A DNA stretch of 59,779 nucleotides from Amycolatopsis palatopharyngis. GTDB lineage: Bacteria > Actinomycetota > Actinomycetes > Mycobacteriales > Pseudonocardiaceae. The notes under the pieces are model-generated. The model saw nothing but the letters and a program-made list of their open reading frames with translations, searched no databases and was not told where the DNA came from. Of the stretch, positions 48,116 through 55,889 are shown piece by piece (position 1 is the first letter of the stretch; each line of letters starts with the position of its first letter). The stretch lies in NCBI RefSeq assembly GCF_003385185.1, contig NZ_PQHZ01000041.1, positions 1 to 59,779 of the forward strand, read 5' to 3'. The position numbers and the translations under genes are program-made.

Positions 48116-49089
48116 TCCTGGACCTGGTGCAGCGCATCGGCGAGGTGGCTGACGGCGCCACCGTCACGGTCAGGGCGGGACCACAGGACGAGGCGGCCGT
48201 GGCCGCATGGTGCGCCCGGACCGGCAACGAACTGGTGGAGGTCGCGGGCGGGACGGCCACCGTACGCCGCGGGCGCGGGCCGGACCCGTTCGCCGGGCTG
48301 TCACCCGGACAGCTGCCCGGAACCCGGCTGTGGATGTACACCAACTTCGACTGCAACCTCGCCTGCGACTACTGCTGCGCGCGTTCCTCCCCGCAGTCGC
48401 GGCGCCGGGCCCTCGGCGCGGATCGAGTGCGCAGGCTGGCGGATGAGGCGGTGGCCGCGGGCGTACGGGAACTGATCCTCACCGGCGGGGAGCCGTTTCT
48501 GCTGCCCGATATCGACGAACTGGTCTCGTCCTGCACGGCGGTGCTGCCCACGACCCTGCTCACCAACGGAATGTTGTTTCGTGGCAGGCGGCTGGCCGCG
48601 CTGCGGCGGATGGATCCGGAGCGGCTGGCCCTGCAGATCAGTCTCGACTCGCCCGATCCCGGGCCGCACGATCAGCATCGGGGCAGCGGATCATGGCAGA
48701 AGGCGGTGCATGGGATCCGGCTGGCGCAGGCGGAAGGGTTCCGGGTGCGCGTCGCGGCGACCCTCCCACCGGAGCAGATGCACACACTGGAGCCGTTCCA
48801 CACGTTCCTCGACGAACTGGGTATCGCCCGCGGCGATCAGGTGATCCGGCCGCTCGCCCGCCGGGGTGTGGCCGAGACCGGGCTCGAACTCACCGTCGAG
48901 ACACTGATTCCGGAGGTCACCGTGACGGCTGAGGGCGTGTACTGGCACCCGGTGAGCGCCGATCACGACGATCAACTCGTCACGCGGGAACTGTTCCCGT
49001 TGCGGGCGGCGATCGAGCAGACGCTGCACCGCTTCGCGGAGGACCGGCGCAGGGCAGCCGCGGCGGCACAGTGGTTCCCCTGCGCGTGA
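48109..49089 (+). CDS. Radical SAM protein with N-terminal TusA-like segment (MoeX-like)
   Basis: A 326-residue protein. Residues 1-50 (LDLVQRIGEVADGATVTVRA, then AAWCARTGNELVEVAGGTAT) align with the C-terminal part of TusA sulfur carriers; the sulfur-carrying Cys-Pro at the start of TusA is absent. Residues about 75-300 are a radical SAM domain: the FeS motif NFDCNLACDYCC (CxxxCxxC) near 80, ELILTGGEPFLLPD near 122 with the GGE motif, and LALQISLDSPDPGPHDQHRG near 175. A small C-terminal part carries no clear extra cluster. M. tuberculosis Rv1681 (MoeX) appears to be the equivalent. It overlaps the PhnD-fold gene by 7 nt, implying tightly linked function. Confidence 0.87.
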   Translation: MVILDLVQRIGEVADGATVTVRAGPQDEAAVAAWCARTGNELVEVAGGTATVRRGRGPDPFAGLSPGQLPGTRLWMYTNFDCNLACDYCCARSSPQSRRRALGADRVRRLADEAVAAGVRELILTGGEPFLLPDIDELVSSCTAVLPTTLLTNGMLFRGRRLAALRRMDPERLALQISLDSPDPGPHDQHRGSGSWQKAVHGIRLAQAEGFRVRVAATLPPEQMHTLEPFHTFLDELGIARGDQVIRPLARRGVAETGLELTVETLIPEVTVTAEGVYWHPVSADHDDQLVTRELFPLRAAIEQTLHRFAEDRRRAAAAAQWFPCA

Positions 49090-49096
49090 CACCGCT

Positions 49097-49552
49097 TCAG
49101 AACGGCTCGCGGGCATCGGTCGCGGCGATGACCCTGCCCAGTACGGCGTGCAGTTCCTCCAGTTCCGAGACCCGCATTCCCAGTGTCTCCACCACGCGGT
49201 AGGGGATCTTCTCCGCCTCGGCCCGCAGCGCGTGCCCGGACTCGGTCAGATCCACGACGAGCGTGCGTTCGTCGGCCCTGTCCCTTCGACGGCTGACATA
49301 TCCAAGCGTCTCAAGCCGTTTGAGCAGTGGCGACAGGGTCGCCGGCTCGGCCCGCAGTACGTCGCTGAGGTCCTTGACCGAGCGCGGCGACGAGTCCCAG
49401 AGCGCGAGCAGTACCAGGTACTGGGGGTGGGTCAGTCCGTACGGCTTCAGCAGCGGGCGGTAGATCCCGATGACGCTGCGCGAGGCGACGGAGAGTGCGA
49501 AACAGACCTGCCGGTCCAGCGCCAGCGGGTCCTCGCCCAGATCGATCTGCAT
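49097..49552 (-). CDS. MarR family regulator, OhrR-like
   Basis: A 151-residue winged-helix regulator. The N-terminus LDRQVCFALSVASRSVIGIY contains a Cys near residue 17, matching the peroxide-sensing Cys of OhrR-type MarR proteins, followed by YGLTHPQYLVLLALW and the DNA-binding SVKDLSDVLRAEPATLSPLL. The wing has RRRDRADERTLVVDLTESGH. No ohr peroxidase gene is adjacent. It is convergent with the radical SAM gene (7-nt gap) and divergent from the DUF5313 gene across a perfect 14-nt palindrome, so it likely controls itself and that gene in response to oxidants or ligands. Confidence 0.88.
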   Translation of the reverse strand: MQIDLGEDPLALDRQVCFALSVASRSVIGIYRPLLKPYGLTHPQYLVLLALWDSSPRSVKDLSDVLRAEPATLSPLLKRLETLGYVSRRRDRADERTLVVDLTESGHALRAEAEKIPYRVVETLGMRVSELEELHAVLGRVIAATDAREPF

Positions 49553-49558
49553 CCCCCC

Positions 49559-49564
49559 ATCCTA
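49559..49564 (-). promoter_or_regulatory. Leaderless -10 element (TAGGAT) of the MarR gene
   Basis: On the minus strand TAGGAT, six G residues, then ATG 49552. Confidence 0.5.
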
Positions 49565-49569
49565 GATTA

Positions 49570-49583
49570 GTTAGTGCACTAAC
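49570..49583. promoter_or_regulatory. Perfect 14-nt palindrome, MarR-type operator
   Basis: GTTAGTGCACTAAC, fully symmetric, lying between the two divergent -10 elements (49559-49564 and 49587-49592). A protein bound here would block both promoters. Confidence 0.75.
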
Positions 49584-49586
49584 TGT

Positions 49587-49592
49587 TAGCCT
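49587..49592 (+). promoter_or_regulatory. Leaderless -10 element (TAGCCT) of the DUF5313 gene
   Basis: TAGCCT, 6 nt, then ATG 49599. Confidence 0.5.
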
Positions 49593-49598
49593 GCTGCC

Positions 49599-49991
49599 AT
49601 GGGAAGCGAGTTGGTCCGGCCCGATCCGTTCCGGTGGTTGTGGTACGCGGTGGGCGGCCGGCTACCCGGCCGGTACCGGGATTGGGTGCTGCACGACACC
49701 ACCACGAGGACCTGGATCTGGCGGCACGCGGCTCGCAGTTCGGTGCTACTCGTGCCGCTGTGTTCGGTGTGGTTGCTGCTACCGGGACCGCTCGGTCTGC
49801 GGCTGCCGCTGGTACTCCTGGCCGCACTGGTGGGCTACTTCTACTCGTTCGCCTACATCGAGGAGAGCATCGAGCACCGGCTCGCGAAGAACGGATACCC
49901 CCGTGGCACCGGCAAACGGGTACGCGCCGAGGCGAAAGCGGAACTCGAAAAGGACGTTCTGCAACGCTATGTCGCCAGATACCGGCAGTAA
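49599..49991 (+). CDS. DUF5313 family membrane protein
   Basis: A 130-residue protein of the actinobacterial DUF5313 family. It has FRWLWYAVGGRLPGRYRDWV at the start, a hydrophobic hairpin (SSVLLVPLCSVWLLLPGPLG, LRLPLVLLAALVGYFYSFAY) forming two transmembrane segments, and a basic cytoplasmic tail (RLAKNGYPRGTGKRVRAEAK). The function of this family is unknown. It is divergent from the OhrR-like MarR gene over a shared operator, which suggests induction by oxidants or small ligands. Confidence 0.85.
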   Translation: MGSELVRPDPFRWLWYAVGGRLPGRYRDWVLHDTTTRTWIWRHAARSSVLLVPLCSVWLLLPGPLGLRLPLVLLAALVGYFYSFAYIEESIEHRLAKNGYPRGTGKRVRAEAKAELEKDVLQRYVARYRQ

Positions 49992-50030
49992 CCCCGAAAT
50001 CTTGCCGGAACCGCTGTCCCGGCCACTTTC

Positions 50031-50061
50031 TTGACCTCTACCAAGCTTGAGGTAGCAAAGT
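50031..50061 (+). promoter_or_regulatory. MerR-type promoter/operator upstream of nat
   Basis: -35 TTGACC (50031-50036) and a weak -10 CAAAGT (50056-50061) are separated by 19 nt, with an inverted repeat ACCTC-N10-GAGGT (50034-50053) in the spacer. This layout is that of MerR-family controlled promoters; no MerR gene is in the window. Confidence 0.5.
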
Positions 50062-50067
50062 AGGGCC

Positions 50068-50910
50068 ATGGACACGACGACAGTGCGACAGAAGACCGCG
50101 ACCGACGAGTGGGGCGCCGCCGACCTCGACCTCGATGCCTACCTCCACCGGATCGGCCAGTCGCGTGCCGAACCGTCCGTCGCCTCACTCACGGCTCTGC
50201 ACGAAGCTCACGTGCGCACCATTCCGTTCGAGAACATCGATCCACTACTCGGCCGGAGTCCTGAACTCGAACTGGCGGCGATCAGCGCCAAACTCGTCCA
50301 GCGCGACCGGGGCGGCTACTGCTACGAGCACGGCCTGCTGTTCGCCGCCGCACTCGAGCAGTTGGGCTATCAGGTGACCCGGCTGGCGGCCCGCATCGCA
50401 CCGGACAAGCCAGGCCCGAAGACGCACCTCAACCTGCTCGTCCGCGCCGAAGGCATCGAGCACCTCGCCGACGTGGGATTCGGCGCGGGAGTGCTCCGCC
50501 CGATGCCGCTGCGCGACGGTGTCGTGGTCGACCAGGCCGGCTGGCAACATCGCCTCACCCGGGACGGCAGGCTGTGGCGGCTGGAGAAGCTGGGCACGGA
50601 GGGCTGGAGCGCGCTGCACGCCTTCGACGAAACGCCACAACACCACATCGACTACGAGGTGTTCAACCACTACGTCGCCACCCACCCGCGATCGCCGTTC
50701 ACCGGCCAGCTCGTCGTCATGCGACTCGAGTACGGAGTCAGCCGCAAACTGGTCGGCGACCGACTGACGATCGAGCACGCCGACGGCCGGACCGAGGAAA
50801 GCTCGGTGCCCCCGGAGCGACTGGACGCCACATTGCGCGATCTGGACATCGTCCTCGCGCCCACCGAACTCGACGCGGTCATCCAGCTGTACCACCGAAC
50901 CACTCCGTGA
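50068..50910 (+). CDS. nat: Arylamine N-acetyltransferase
   Basis: A 280-residue enzyme that transfers acetyl groups from acetyl-CoA to arylamines and hydrazines such as isoniazid. The Cys-His-Asp catalytic triad is clear: RGGYCYEHG near residue 75, THLNLLVRAEG near 115 and LADVGFGAG near 130. IPFENIDPLLG near 52 is a conserved family strand. Length and C-terminal beta domain match bacterial NATs. A MerR-type promoter lies just upstream. In mycobacteria NAT is linked to cell-wall lipid and cholesterol metabolism; here no such neighbours are seen. Confidence 0.93.
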   Translation: MDTTTVRQKTATDEWGAADLDLDAYLHRIGQSRAEPSVASLTALHEAHVRTIPFENIDPLLGRSPELELAAISAKLVQRDRGGYCYEHGLLFAAALEQLGYQVTRLAARIAPDKPGPKTHLNLLVRAEGIEHLADVGFGAGVLRPMPLRDGVVVDQAGWQHRLTRDGRLWRLEKLGTEGWSALHAFDETPQHHIDYEVFNHYVATHPRSPFTGQLVVMRLEYGVSRKLVGDRLTIEHADGRTEESSVPPERLDATLRDLDIVLAPTELDAVIQLYHRTTP

Positions 50911-50974
50911 ACCGGACCCCAGCCCGGGGCGCGCGATCACCGCGAATTTCGTTGCTCGACATCGGGGCAACTTG

Positions 50975-50980
50975 TATACA
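50975..50980 (+). promoter_or_regulatory. Leaderless -10 element (TATACA) of the monooxygenase-like gene
   Basis: TATACA, 6 nt, then ATG 50987. It supports this start over the TTG 15 nt upstream. Confidence 0.5.
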
Positions 50981-50986
50981 ACTGGT

Positions 50987-51340
50987 ATGCGAACCTATCC
51001 GGACCCTCCTTACTACGTCGTGGTCTTCACCTCCCGGCGCACGCCCGGCGACAACGGCTACTCGGACGCGGCCGCACGACTCGGCGACCTCGCCGCAGAG
51101 CAACCCGGCTACCTCGGCCACGACTCGGCTCGCAGCAGTCCGGAACTCGGCATCACCGTCTCCTACTGGGCCGACGAGGAGTCCATCGCGGCCTGGAGAA
51201 ACCAGGTCGAGCACGCGCCGATTCGGGACCTTGGGCGCGCCGAGTGGTACGAGACGTACGAATGTCACGTCGCGAAAGTGGAGCGATCGTACTTCTTCGA
51301 ACGCGGTCGCTCCCCCGCCTCGGCGCGAGTCGGTGAATAG
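50987..51340 (+). CDS. Antibiotic biosynthesis monooxygenase (ABM)-domain protein
   Basis: A 117-residue dimeric ferredoxin-like fold protein of the ABM family. YYVVVFTSRRTPGDNGYSDA at the start, LAAEQPGYLGHDSARSSPEL near residue 40 and TVSYWADEESIAAWRNQVEH near 62 are the family's strand-helix pattern; HAPIRDLGRAEWYETYECHV follows. Close relatives annotated as antibiotic biosynthesis monooxygenases include heme-degrading and quinone-forming enzymes, but this short type is generally uncharacterised. It is monocistronic, with a leaderless promoter. Confidence 0.88.
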   Translation: MRTYPDPPYYVVVFTSRRTPGDNGYSDAAARLGDLAAEQPGYLGHDSARSSPELGITVSYWADEESIAAWRNQVEHAPIRDLGRAEWYETYECHVAKVERSYFFERGRSPASARVGE

Positions 51341-51483
51341 TCAGTTCGGCCGCCCAAGCGATCGGCGGAGAACGCGAACCAAAGGTCGAGCCGTATAGGT
51401 CGTTATACGCTCGCCGAATCGCATCGCGGGGCGTATCGGTGACATAGGTCACAACTGTCGGTGGTGAATGCGATCGTGAGGCC

Positions 51484-52671
51484 ATGCCGAGCGAAGGACC
51501 GATCCTGCATGCCGATCTGGACGCGTTCTACGCTTCGGTCGAGCAGCGCGACGACCCGGGGCTGCGGGGCAGGCCGGTGATCGTCGGCGGTGGCGTCGTG
51601 CTGGCAGCGAGCTACGAGGCCAAGGCCTACGGCATCCGCACGGCCATGGGCGGCGGCCTGGCGCGGCGGCTGTGCCCGAAGGCGATCGTGGTGCCACCCA
51701 GGATGCCGGCCTACTCCGCGGCGAGCAGGGCGGTGTTCGCCGTCTTCGAGCAGACGACACCTCTGGTGGAGGGCCTGTCCATCGACGAGGCATTCCTGGA
51801 CGTCGGTGGTCTCGCCCGGCTGGCGGGAACCCCGGCCCGCATCGCCGCGCGACTTCGACGGGAGGTCGCCGAGCAAGTTGGATTACCCATCACGGTAGGT
51901 GTGGCCAGGACCAAGTTCCTCGCCAAGGTGGCCAGCGGTGTCGCCAAGCCCGACGGCCTGCTCGTCGTTCCCCACGACGGCGAACTCGAGTTCCTCCATC
52001 CGCTTCCGGTACAGCGCCTCTGGGGCGTAGGTGAGGTCACCGCGGGCAAACTGCACTCGCGGGGCATCACGACCGTCGGACAAGTGGCCCATCTCGGTGA
52101 GGGCGAACTGGTCGCGTTACTCGGCAGGGCGACGGGGCGGCACCTGTACGCGCTCGCCAACAACCGTGATCCGCGTCCCGTGCGCGTGGGACAGCGCCGC
52201 CGCTCGATGGGCGCGCAACGCGCGCTCGGCAGGAAACAACGGTCGCCGGGCGAACTCGACGCGATCCTGACCGCGCTCGTCGACCGGCTCACACGCAGGT
52301 TGCGTGGCGCCGGTCGCGAATGCCGTACGGTGACGCTGCGGTTGCGCTTCACCGACTTCACACGCGCGACCAGGTCGCACACGTCGCGCGAGCCGACCGC
52401 GCACACCGATGCCGTCCTCGACACGGCGCGGCGCCTGCTGGTCGCCGCGACACCGCTGATCGAACGAAAGGGACTCACCCTCATCGGTGTGGCACTGTCC
52501 CAGCTGGACAATGATGCTGTTCAGCTCACCCTGCCGTTCGGGGGCACGGAGGCCGGGGATCTGGACGTCGCCCTGGACGGCGTGCACAAGCGGTTCGGAT
52601 CATCCGCCGTCACCCGCGCCACCCTGCTGGGCCATGACGACGGCCCTTCGGTGCCGATGCTGCCCGACTGA
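51484..52671 (+). CDS. dinB: DNA polymerase IV (Y-family)
   Basis: A 395-residue translesion polymerase. The palm acidic residues are in ILHADLDAFYASVEQRDDP at residues 6-24 and LSIDEAFLDVGG near 100. The finger domain has VVLAASYEAKAYGIRTAMGG near 40. The thumb and little-finger domains follow, and the C-terminal region holds QLTLPF near residue 345, a beta-clamp binding motif. It is of usual length for actinobacterial DinB. I see no SOS box in front of it. It is monocistronic with an 87-nt gap to the cytochrome b gene. Confidence 0.95.
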   Translation: MPSEGPILHADLDAFYASVEQRDDPGLRGRPVIVGGGVVLAASYEAKAYGIRTAMGGGLARRLCPKAIVVPPRMPAYSAASRAVFAVFEQTTPLVEGLSIDEAFLDVGGLARLAGTPARIAARLRREVAEQVGLPITVGVARTKFLAKVASGVAKPDGLLVVPHDGELEFLHPLPVQRLWGVGEVTAGKLHSRGITTVGQVAHLGEGELVALLGRATGRHLYALANNRDPRPVRVGQRRRSMGAQRALGRKQRSPGELDAILTALVDRLTRRLRGAGRECRTVTLRLRFTDFTRATRSHTSREPTAHTDAVLDTARRLLVAATPLIERKGLTLIGVALSQLDNDAVQLTLPFGGTEAGDLDVALDGVHKRFGSSAVTRATLLGHDDGPSVPMLPD

Positions 52672-52758
52672 GCGCCACCGAGCAGCCGTCACGATGTCAC
52701 ATTTCGCGCCCGTTCGGCGTCTGCTAGGTGAGGCACTCGAGCAGAGGGGTGAGCTTGG

Positions 52759-54318
52759 ATGGGCGCGAATCGAGCCGAGCGGACGGCGGCCGCGGGACTG
52801 GACCGGCGGTATCCGCTGGCCCGCGGGCTGCGGCACCAGCTGAACAAGGTCTTCCCGAACCACTGGTCCTTCCTGCTCGGTGAGATCGCGCTCTACAGCT
52901 TCATCATCGTGATCCTGTCCGGGGTGTACCTGACGTTGTTCTTCGATCCCTCCATGGAGGAGGTCATCTACGACGGCCCGTACCAGAACCTGCGGGGTGT
53001 GGAGATGTCGCGGGCGCTGGAGAGCACGCTGGAGATCTCCTTCGAGGTCCGCGGCGGGCTGCTGATCCGGCAGCTGCACCACTGGGGGGCGCTGGTCTTC
53101 GTCGCCGCGATGATGGTGCACATGTTCCGGATCTTCTTCACCGGAGCGTTCCGCCGCCCGCGTGAGGCCACCTGGGTCATCGGGGCCCTGCTGCTGATCC
53201 TGGGCATGTTCGAGGGCTTCTTCGGCTACTCGCTGCCGGACGACCTGCTCTCCGGCACGGGGCTGCGGGCGACCGTCTCCGGCATAGTGCTGTCGGTTCC
53301 CATCGCGGGCACATGGCTGCACTGGGCCATTTTCGGATCCGAGTTTCCCGGCACCGAGATCATCCCAAGGCTCTACGCGCTGCACATCCTCGTCGTACCC
53401 GGCATCATGATCGCGCTCGTCGCCGTCCACCTGGGTTTGGTGTGGTACCAGAAGCACACCCAGTTCCCAGGGGTGCGCCGCAAGGAGAGCAATGTCGTCG
53501 GGGTGCGGATCATGCCCTACTTCGCGCTCAAGGCTGGAGCGTTCTTCGTGCTGGTCACCGGGGTGATCACCCTGCTGGCAGGGATCTTCCAGATCAACGC
53601 GGTGTGGAATCTGGGGCCGTACAACCCCGCACAGGTGTCCGCGGGCTCCCAGCCGGACTGGTACCTGGCGTGGGCCGATGGATTGCTGCGGATCTTCCCG
53701 CCTTGGGAACTCTACCTGGGCGACTACACCGTCCCCGCGGTGTTCTTCGCGGGAGCCTGCGGCATGGCGTTGCTCTTCGCGGTGTTACTGACCTACCCGT
53801 GGCTCGAGCGAAAGCTGTCCGGCGACACGGCACACCACAACCTCGTACAACGGCCGCGCGACGCCCCGGTGCGCACCAGCCTCGGGATGATGGCCCTTGC
53901 CTTCTTCGCCGTGATCGAGACTTCCGGCTTCAACGACATCATCGCGGCCGAGTTCGGCATTTCCCTGAACGCCACCGTATGGGCCGGGCGGATCGGTGTT
54001 CTCGTGTTGCCGCCCCTGGCATATGTCGTCACCTACCGGATCTGCCTCGGCCTGCAGCGTGCCGACCACGAGGTCCTGGCACACGGAATGGAGACCGGCA
54101 TCGTCAAGCGGCTGCCGCACGGCGGATTCGTCGAGATCCTCCAGCCGCTCGGCCCGGTCGACGACCACGGTCAGCCGATCCCGTTGAAGTATCAGGGCGC
54201 ACCGGTACCGAAGAAGCCGAACGCGCTCGGCGCCGCAGGCCGGGCGGTGCCCGGCAGTCTTCTCTCCCCCGACCCGGCCGAGGAGGCGGGCGCGCTCGAG
54301 CGAGAACGCACCCGATGA
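52759..54318 (+). CDS. Orphan cytochrome b subunit (QcrB-like)
   Basis: A 519-residue integral membrane protein like the QcrB subunit of the actinobacterial bc1-aa3 supercomplex. Heme ligands are visible: RQLHHWGALVFVAAMMVHMF near residue 112 and RLYALHILVVPGIMIALVAV near 213. The quinol-oxidation motif is PDWYLAWADG near residue 300 (PEWY in mitochondria). The C-terminal tail GMETGIVKRLPHGGFVEIL is typical of actinobacteria. However, qcrC, qcrA and cta genes are not nearby, so this is probably a second copy used in another context. It is single in its transcription unit. Confidence 0.9.
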   Translation: MGANRAERTAAAGLDRRYPLARGLRHQLNKVFPNHWSFLLGEIALYSFIIVILSGVYLTLFFDPSMEEVIYDGPYQNLRGVEMSRALESTLEISFEVRGGLLIRQLHHWGALVFVAAMMVHMFRIFFTGAFRRPREATWVIGALLLILGMFEGFFGYSLPDDLLSGTGLRATVSGIVLSVPIAGTWLHWAIFGSEFPGTEIIPRLYALHILVVPGIMIALVAVHLGLVWYQKHTQFPGVRRKESNVVGVRIMPYFALKAGAFFVLVTGVITLLAGIFQINAVWNLGPYNPAQVSAGSQPDWYLAWADGLLRIFPPWELYLGDYTVPAVFFAGACGMALLFAVLLTYPWLERKLSGDTAHHNLVQRPRDAPVRTSLGMMALAFFAVIETSGFNDIIAAEFGISLNATVWAGRIGVLVLPPLAYVVTYRICLGLQRADHEVLAHGMETGIVKRLPHGGFVEILQPLGPVDDHGQPIPLKYQGAPVPKKPNALGAAGRAVPGSLLSPDPAEEAGALERERTR

Positions 54319-54392
54319 CGACAGGATCATCCGCGCGATCGTGCGCACCGATGTGGCGCCATACCCTTGCGGCTGCGGTGGAGGAGCCCGGT

Positions 54393-55086
54393 ATGGTCGT
54401 CGCCGATGATGATGTTCCCGCCCCGCTCAGGCTCGGCGGGCCGCCGTATCCAGGTGCCGACGAGTTCACCGAGCCCGGCCGGGCGGAAGGTACGGCTGCG
54501 TGAGATCGGCCCTGCCGATCACCGGACGCTGATCGGCTTCGACCGGGACTCGGCTCGCAGCCGCTCCCCTCAGGTAGGCGGATACCGGCACTGGGCCGCG
54601 CACCGCGCCGGCGCGGCCGACACCGGCGACAACTTCCATTTCGCGATCGAGACGCTGCGCGGGGGAATGCTGGTCGGCTCGATGTGCACCATCCAGGCCG
54701 ATCCGCTCTCCGACCGGTTCAGCTACGGCATCGGGATCGGGCCACAGCACCGGCGGTGCGGTTACGCGGGCGACGCGATCACCGTCCTGCTCGCCTACAT
54801 GTTCGGCCAGCGTCGCTACCGAAAGTGCGAGGTCAGCATCTATGGCGGCAACCTCGCGTCACTGTCGCTGCACGGCGCACTCGGCTTTCGCGAAGAGCGT
54901 CGCCTTCGCGACACCGAGTTGCAGCGCGGCGGCATCCGGTACGTGGTGCTGATGAGTATCACCGCGAACGAGTTCGCGGACCTGCACCCGAACTTCACCG
55001 CGGCACATCCTCCTGTTCGGCCAAAGCGAGGGCGACACTGGCGAGCCGAGCGCGGCAGGCACCGGCACGCCCAACGCCTGCGCTGA
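54393..55086 (+). pseudogene. GNAT acetyltransferase with internal frameshift
   Basis: From ATG 54393 (GGAGGAG 7 nt upstream) the sequence encodes MVVADDDVPAPLRLGGPPYP and closes at 54503. The acetyltransferase domain continues in the +1 frame: KVRLREIGPADHRTLIGFDR, the CoA-binding segment GIGPQHRRCGYAGDAITVLL and SIYGGNLASLSLHGALGFRE, to 55086. The change of frame lies near 54480-54492 in a GC-rich stretch. Related proteins normally end after EFADL; here about 35 basic residues follow, across a breakpoint with a truncated AztD gene. It is either a true frameshift or a sequencing error; a later GTG could still give the domain. Confidence 0.65.
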
Positions 55087-55100
55087 GCGCGGCGGAGCCG

Positions 55101-55733
55101 GTGGCTCTCCCGGCTGTCAGCGCAACTCGGGCATCCCCCACGCGCAACGAGGACTGCCCTGGCGTGCACGGGGAGGCCACGGCCAAGGGCGAAGCGGTGG
55201 TGATCGGATGTGAGACCGGGGTCCTCGTCTACAAGAACGGAAAGATCACGAAGGTGACCAGTCCGGACGAGTACGGCCGGATCGGGAACCAGGCGGGTTC
55301 GGAAACCTCGCCGATCACGCTCGGGGACTACAAGACGGACAAGGACGCCGAACTCGAGCGGCCCACCCGCATCTCGCTGATCGACACGGAATCCGGCACG
55401 CTGGACCTCGTCGACATCGGCACCAGCTACACGTTCCGCTCCCTGGGGCGTGGCCCCGATGGCGAGGCGCTCGTACTGGGCACCGACGGCCAGATCCACG
55501 TCATCGACCCGGTCAAGGCGACAGTCACCAGGACGATCTCGGTCATCGAGGAATGGCGGGAACCACTGGAGTGGCAACAGGCGCGGCCCGCGCTGTTCGT
55601 TCGTGGCGCCACGGCATATGTCACCGACCCGAACAACAACGAGATCTCCGCGGTGGACCTCAACGAGGGCACCACGACTACCACGGCGAAGCTGCCCGCC
55701 GCGCCGAACGAGATCAGCGGCCCCGCGGCGTGA
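55101..55733 (+). pseudogene. aztD: N-terminally truncated AztD zinc metallochaperone
   Basis: The reading frame carries the C-terminal half of an AztD protein (CPGVHGEATAKGEAVVIGCE, YGRIGNQAGSETSPITLGDY, FRSLGRGPDGEALVLGTDGQ, DLNEGTTTTTAKLPAAPNEI), about 210 residues of a normal length near 400. The signal peptide and the N-terminal half with its His-rich zinc-binding loop are missing. GTG 55101 has a GGAG nearby, so an unexported fragment might be made, but it could not serve as an extracellular chaperone. No aztABC transporter genes are next to it. The sequence before 55130 is low-complexity and shared with the end of the broken GNAT gene. Confidence 0.75.
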
Positions 55734-55889
55734 ACCGGTAGGCGGCCGGTGCGGCGGTATGGCAGCCGCCGCACCGGACTTCCGGCCCGGCGTGCACACG
55801 GGCGTCCCAGCCACCATGCGGTGACCGGCTTCTGCGTGAAGGATCGGATGCGACCCGCGCGGAGAGGAATCCGGAACAGGAGGGACGTG

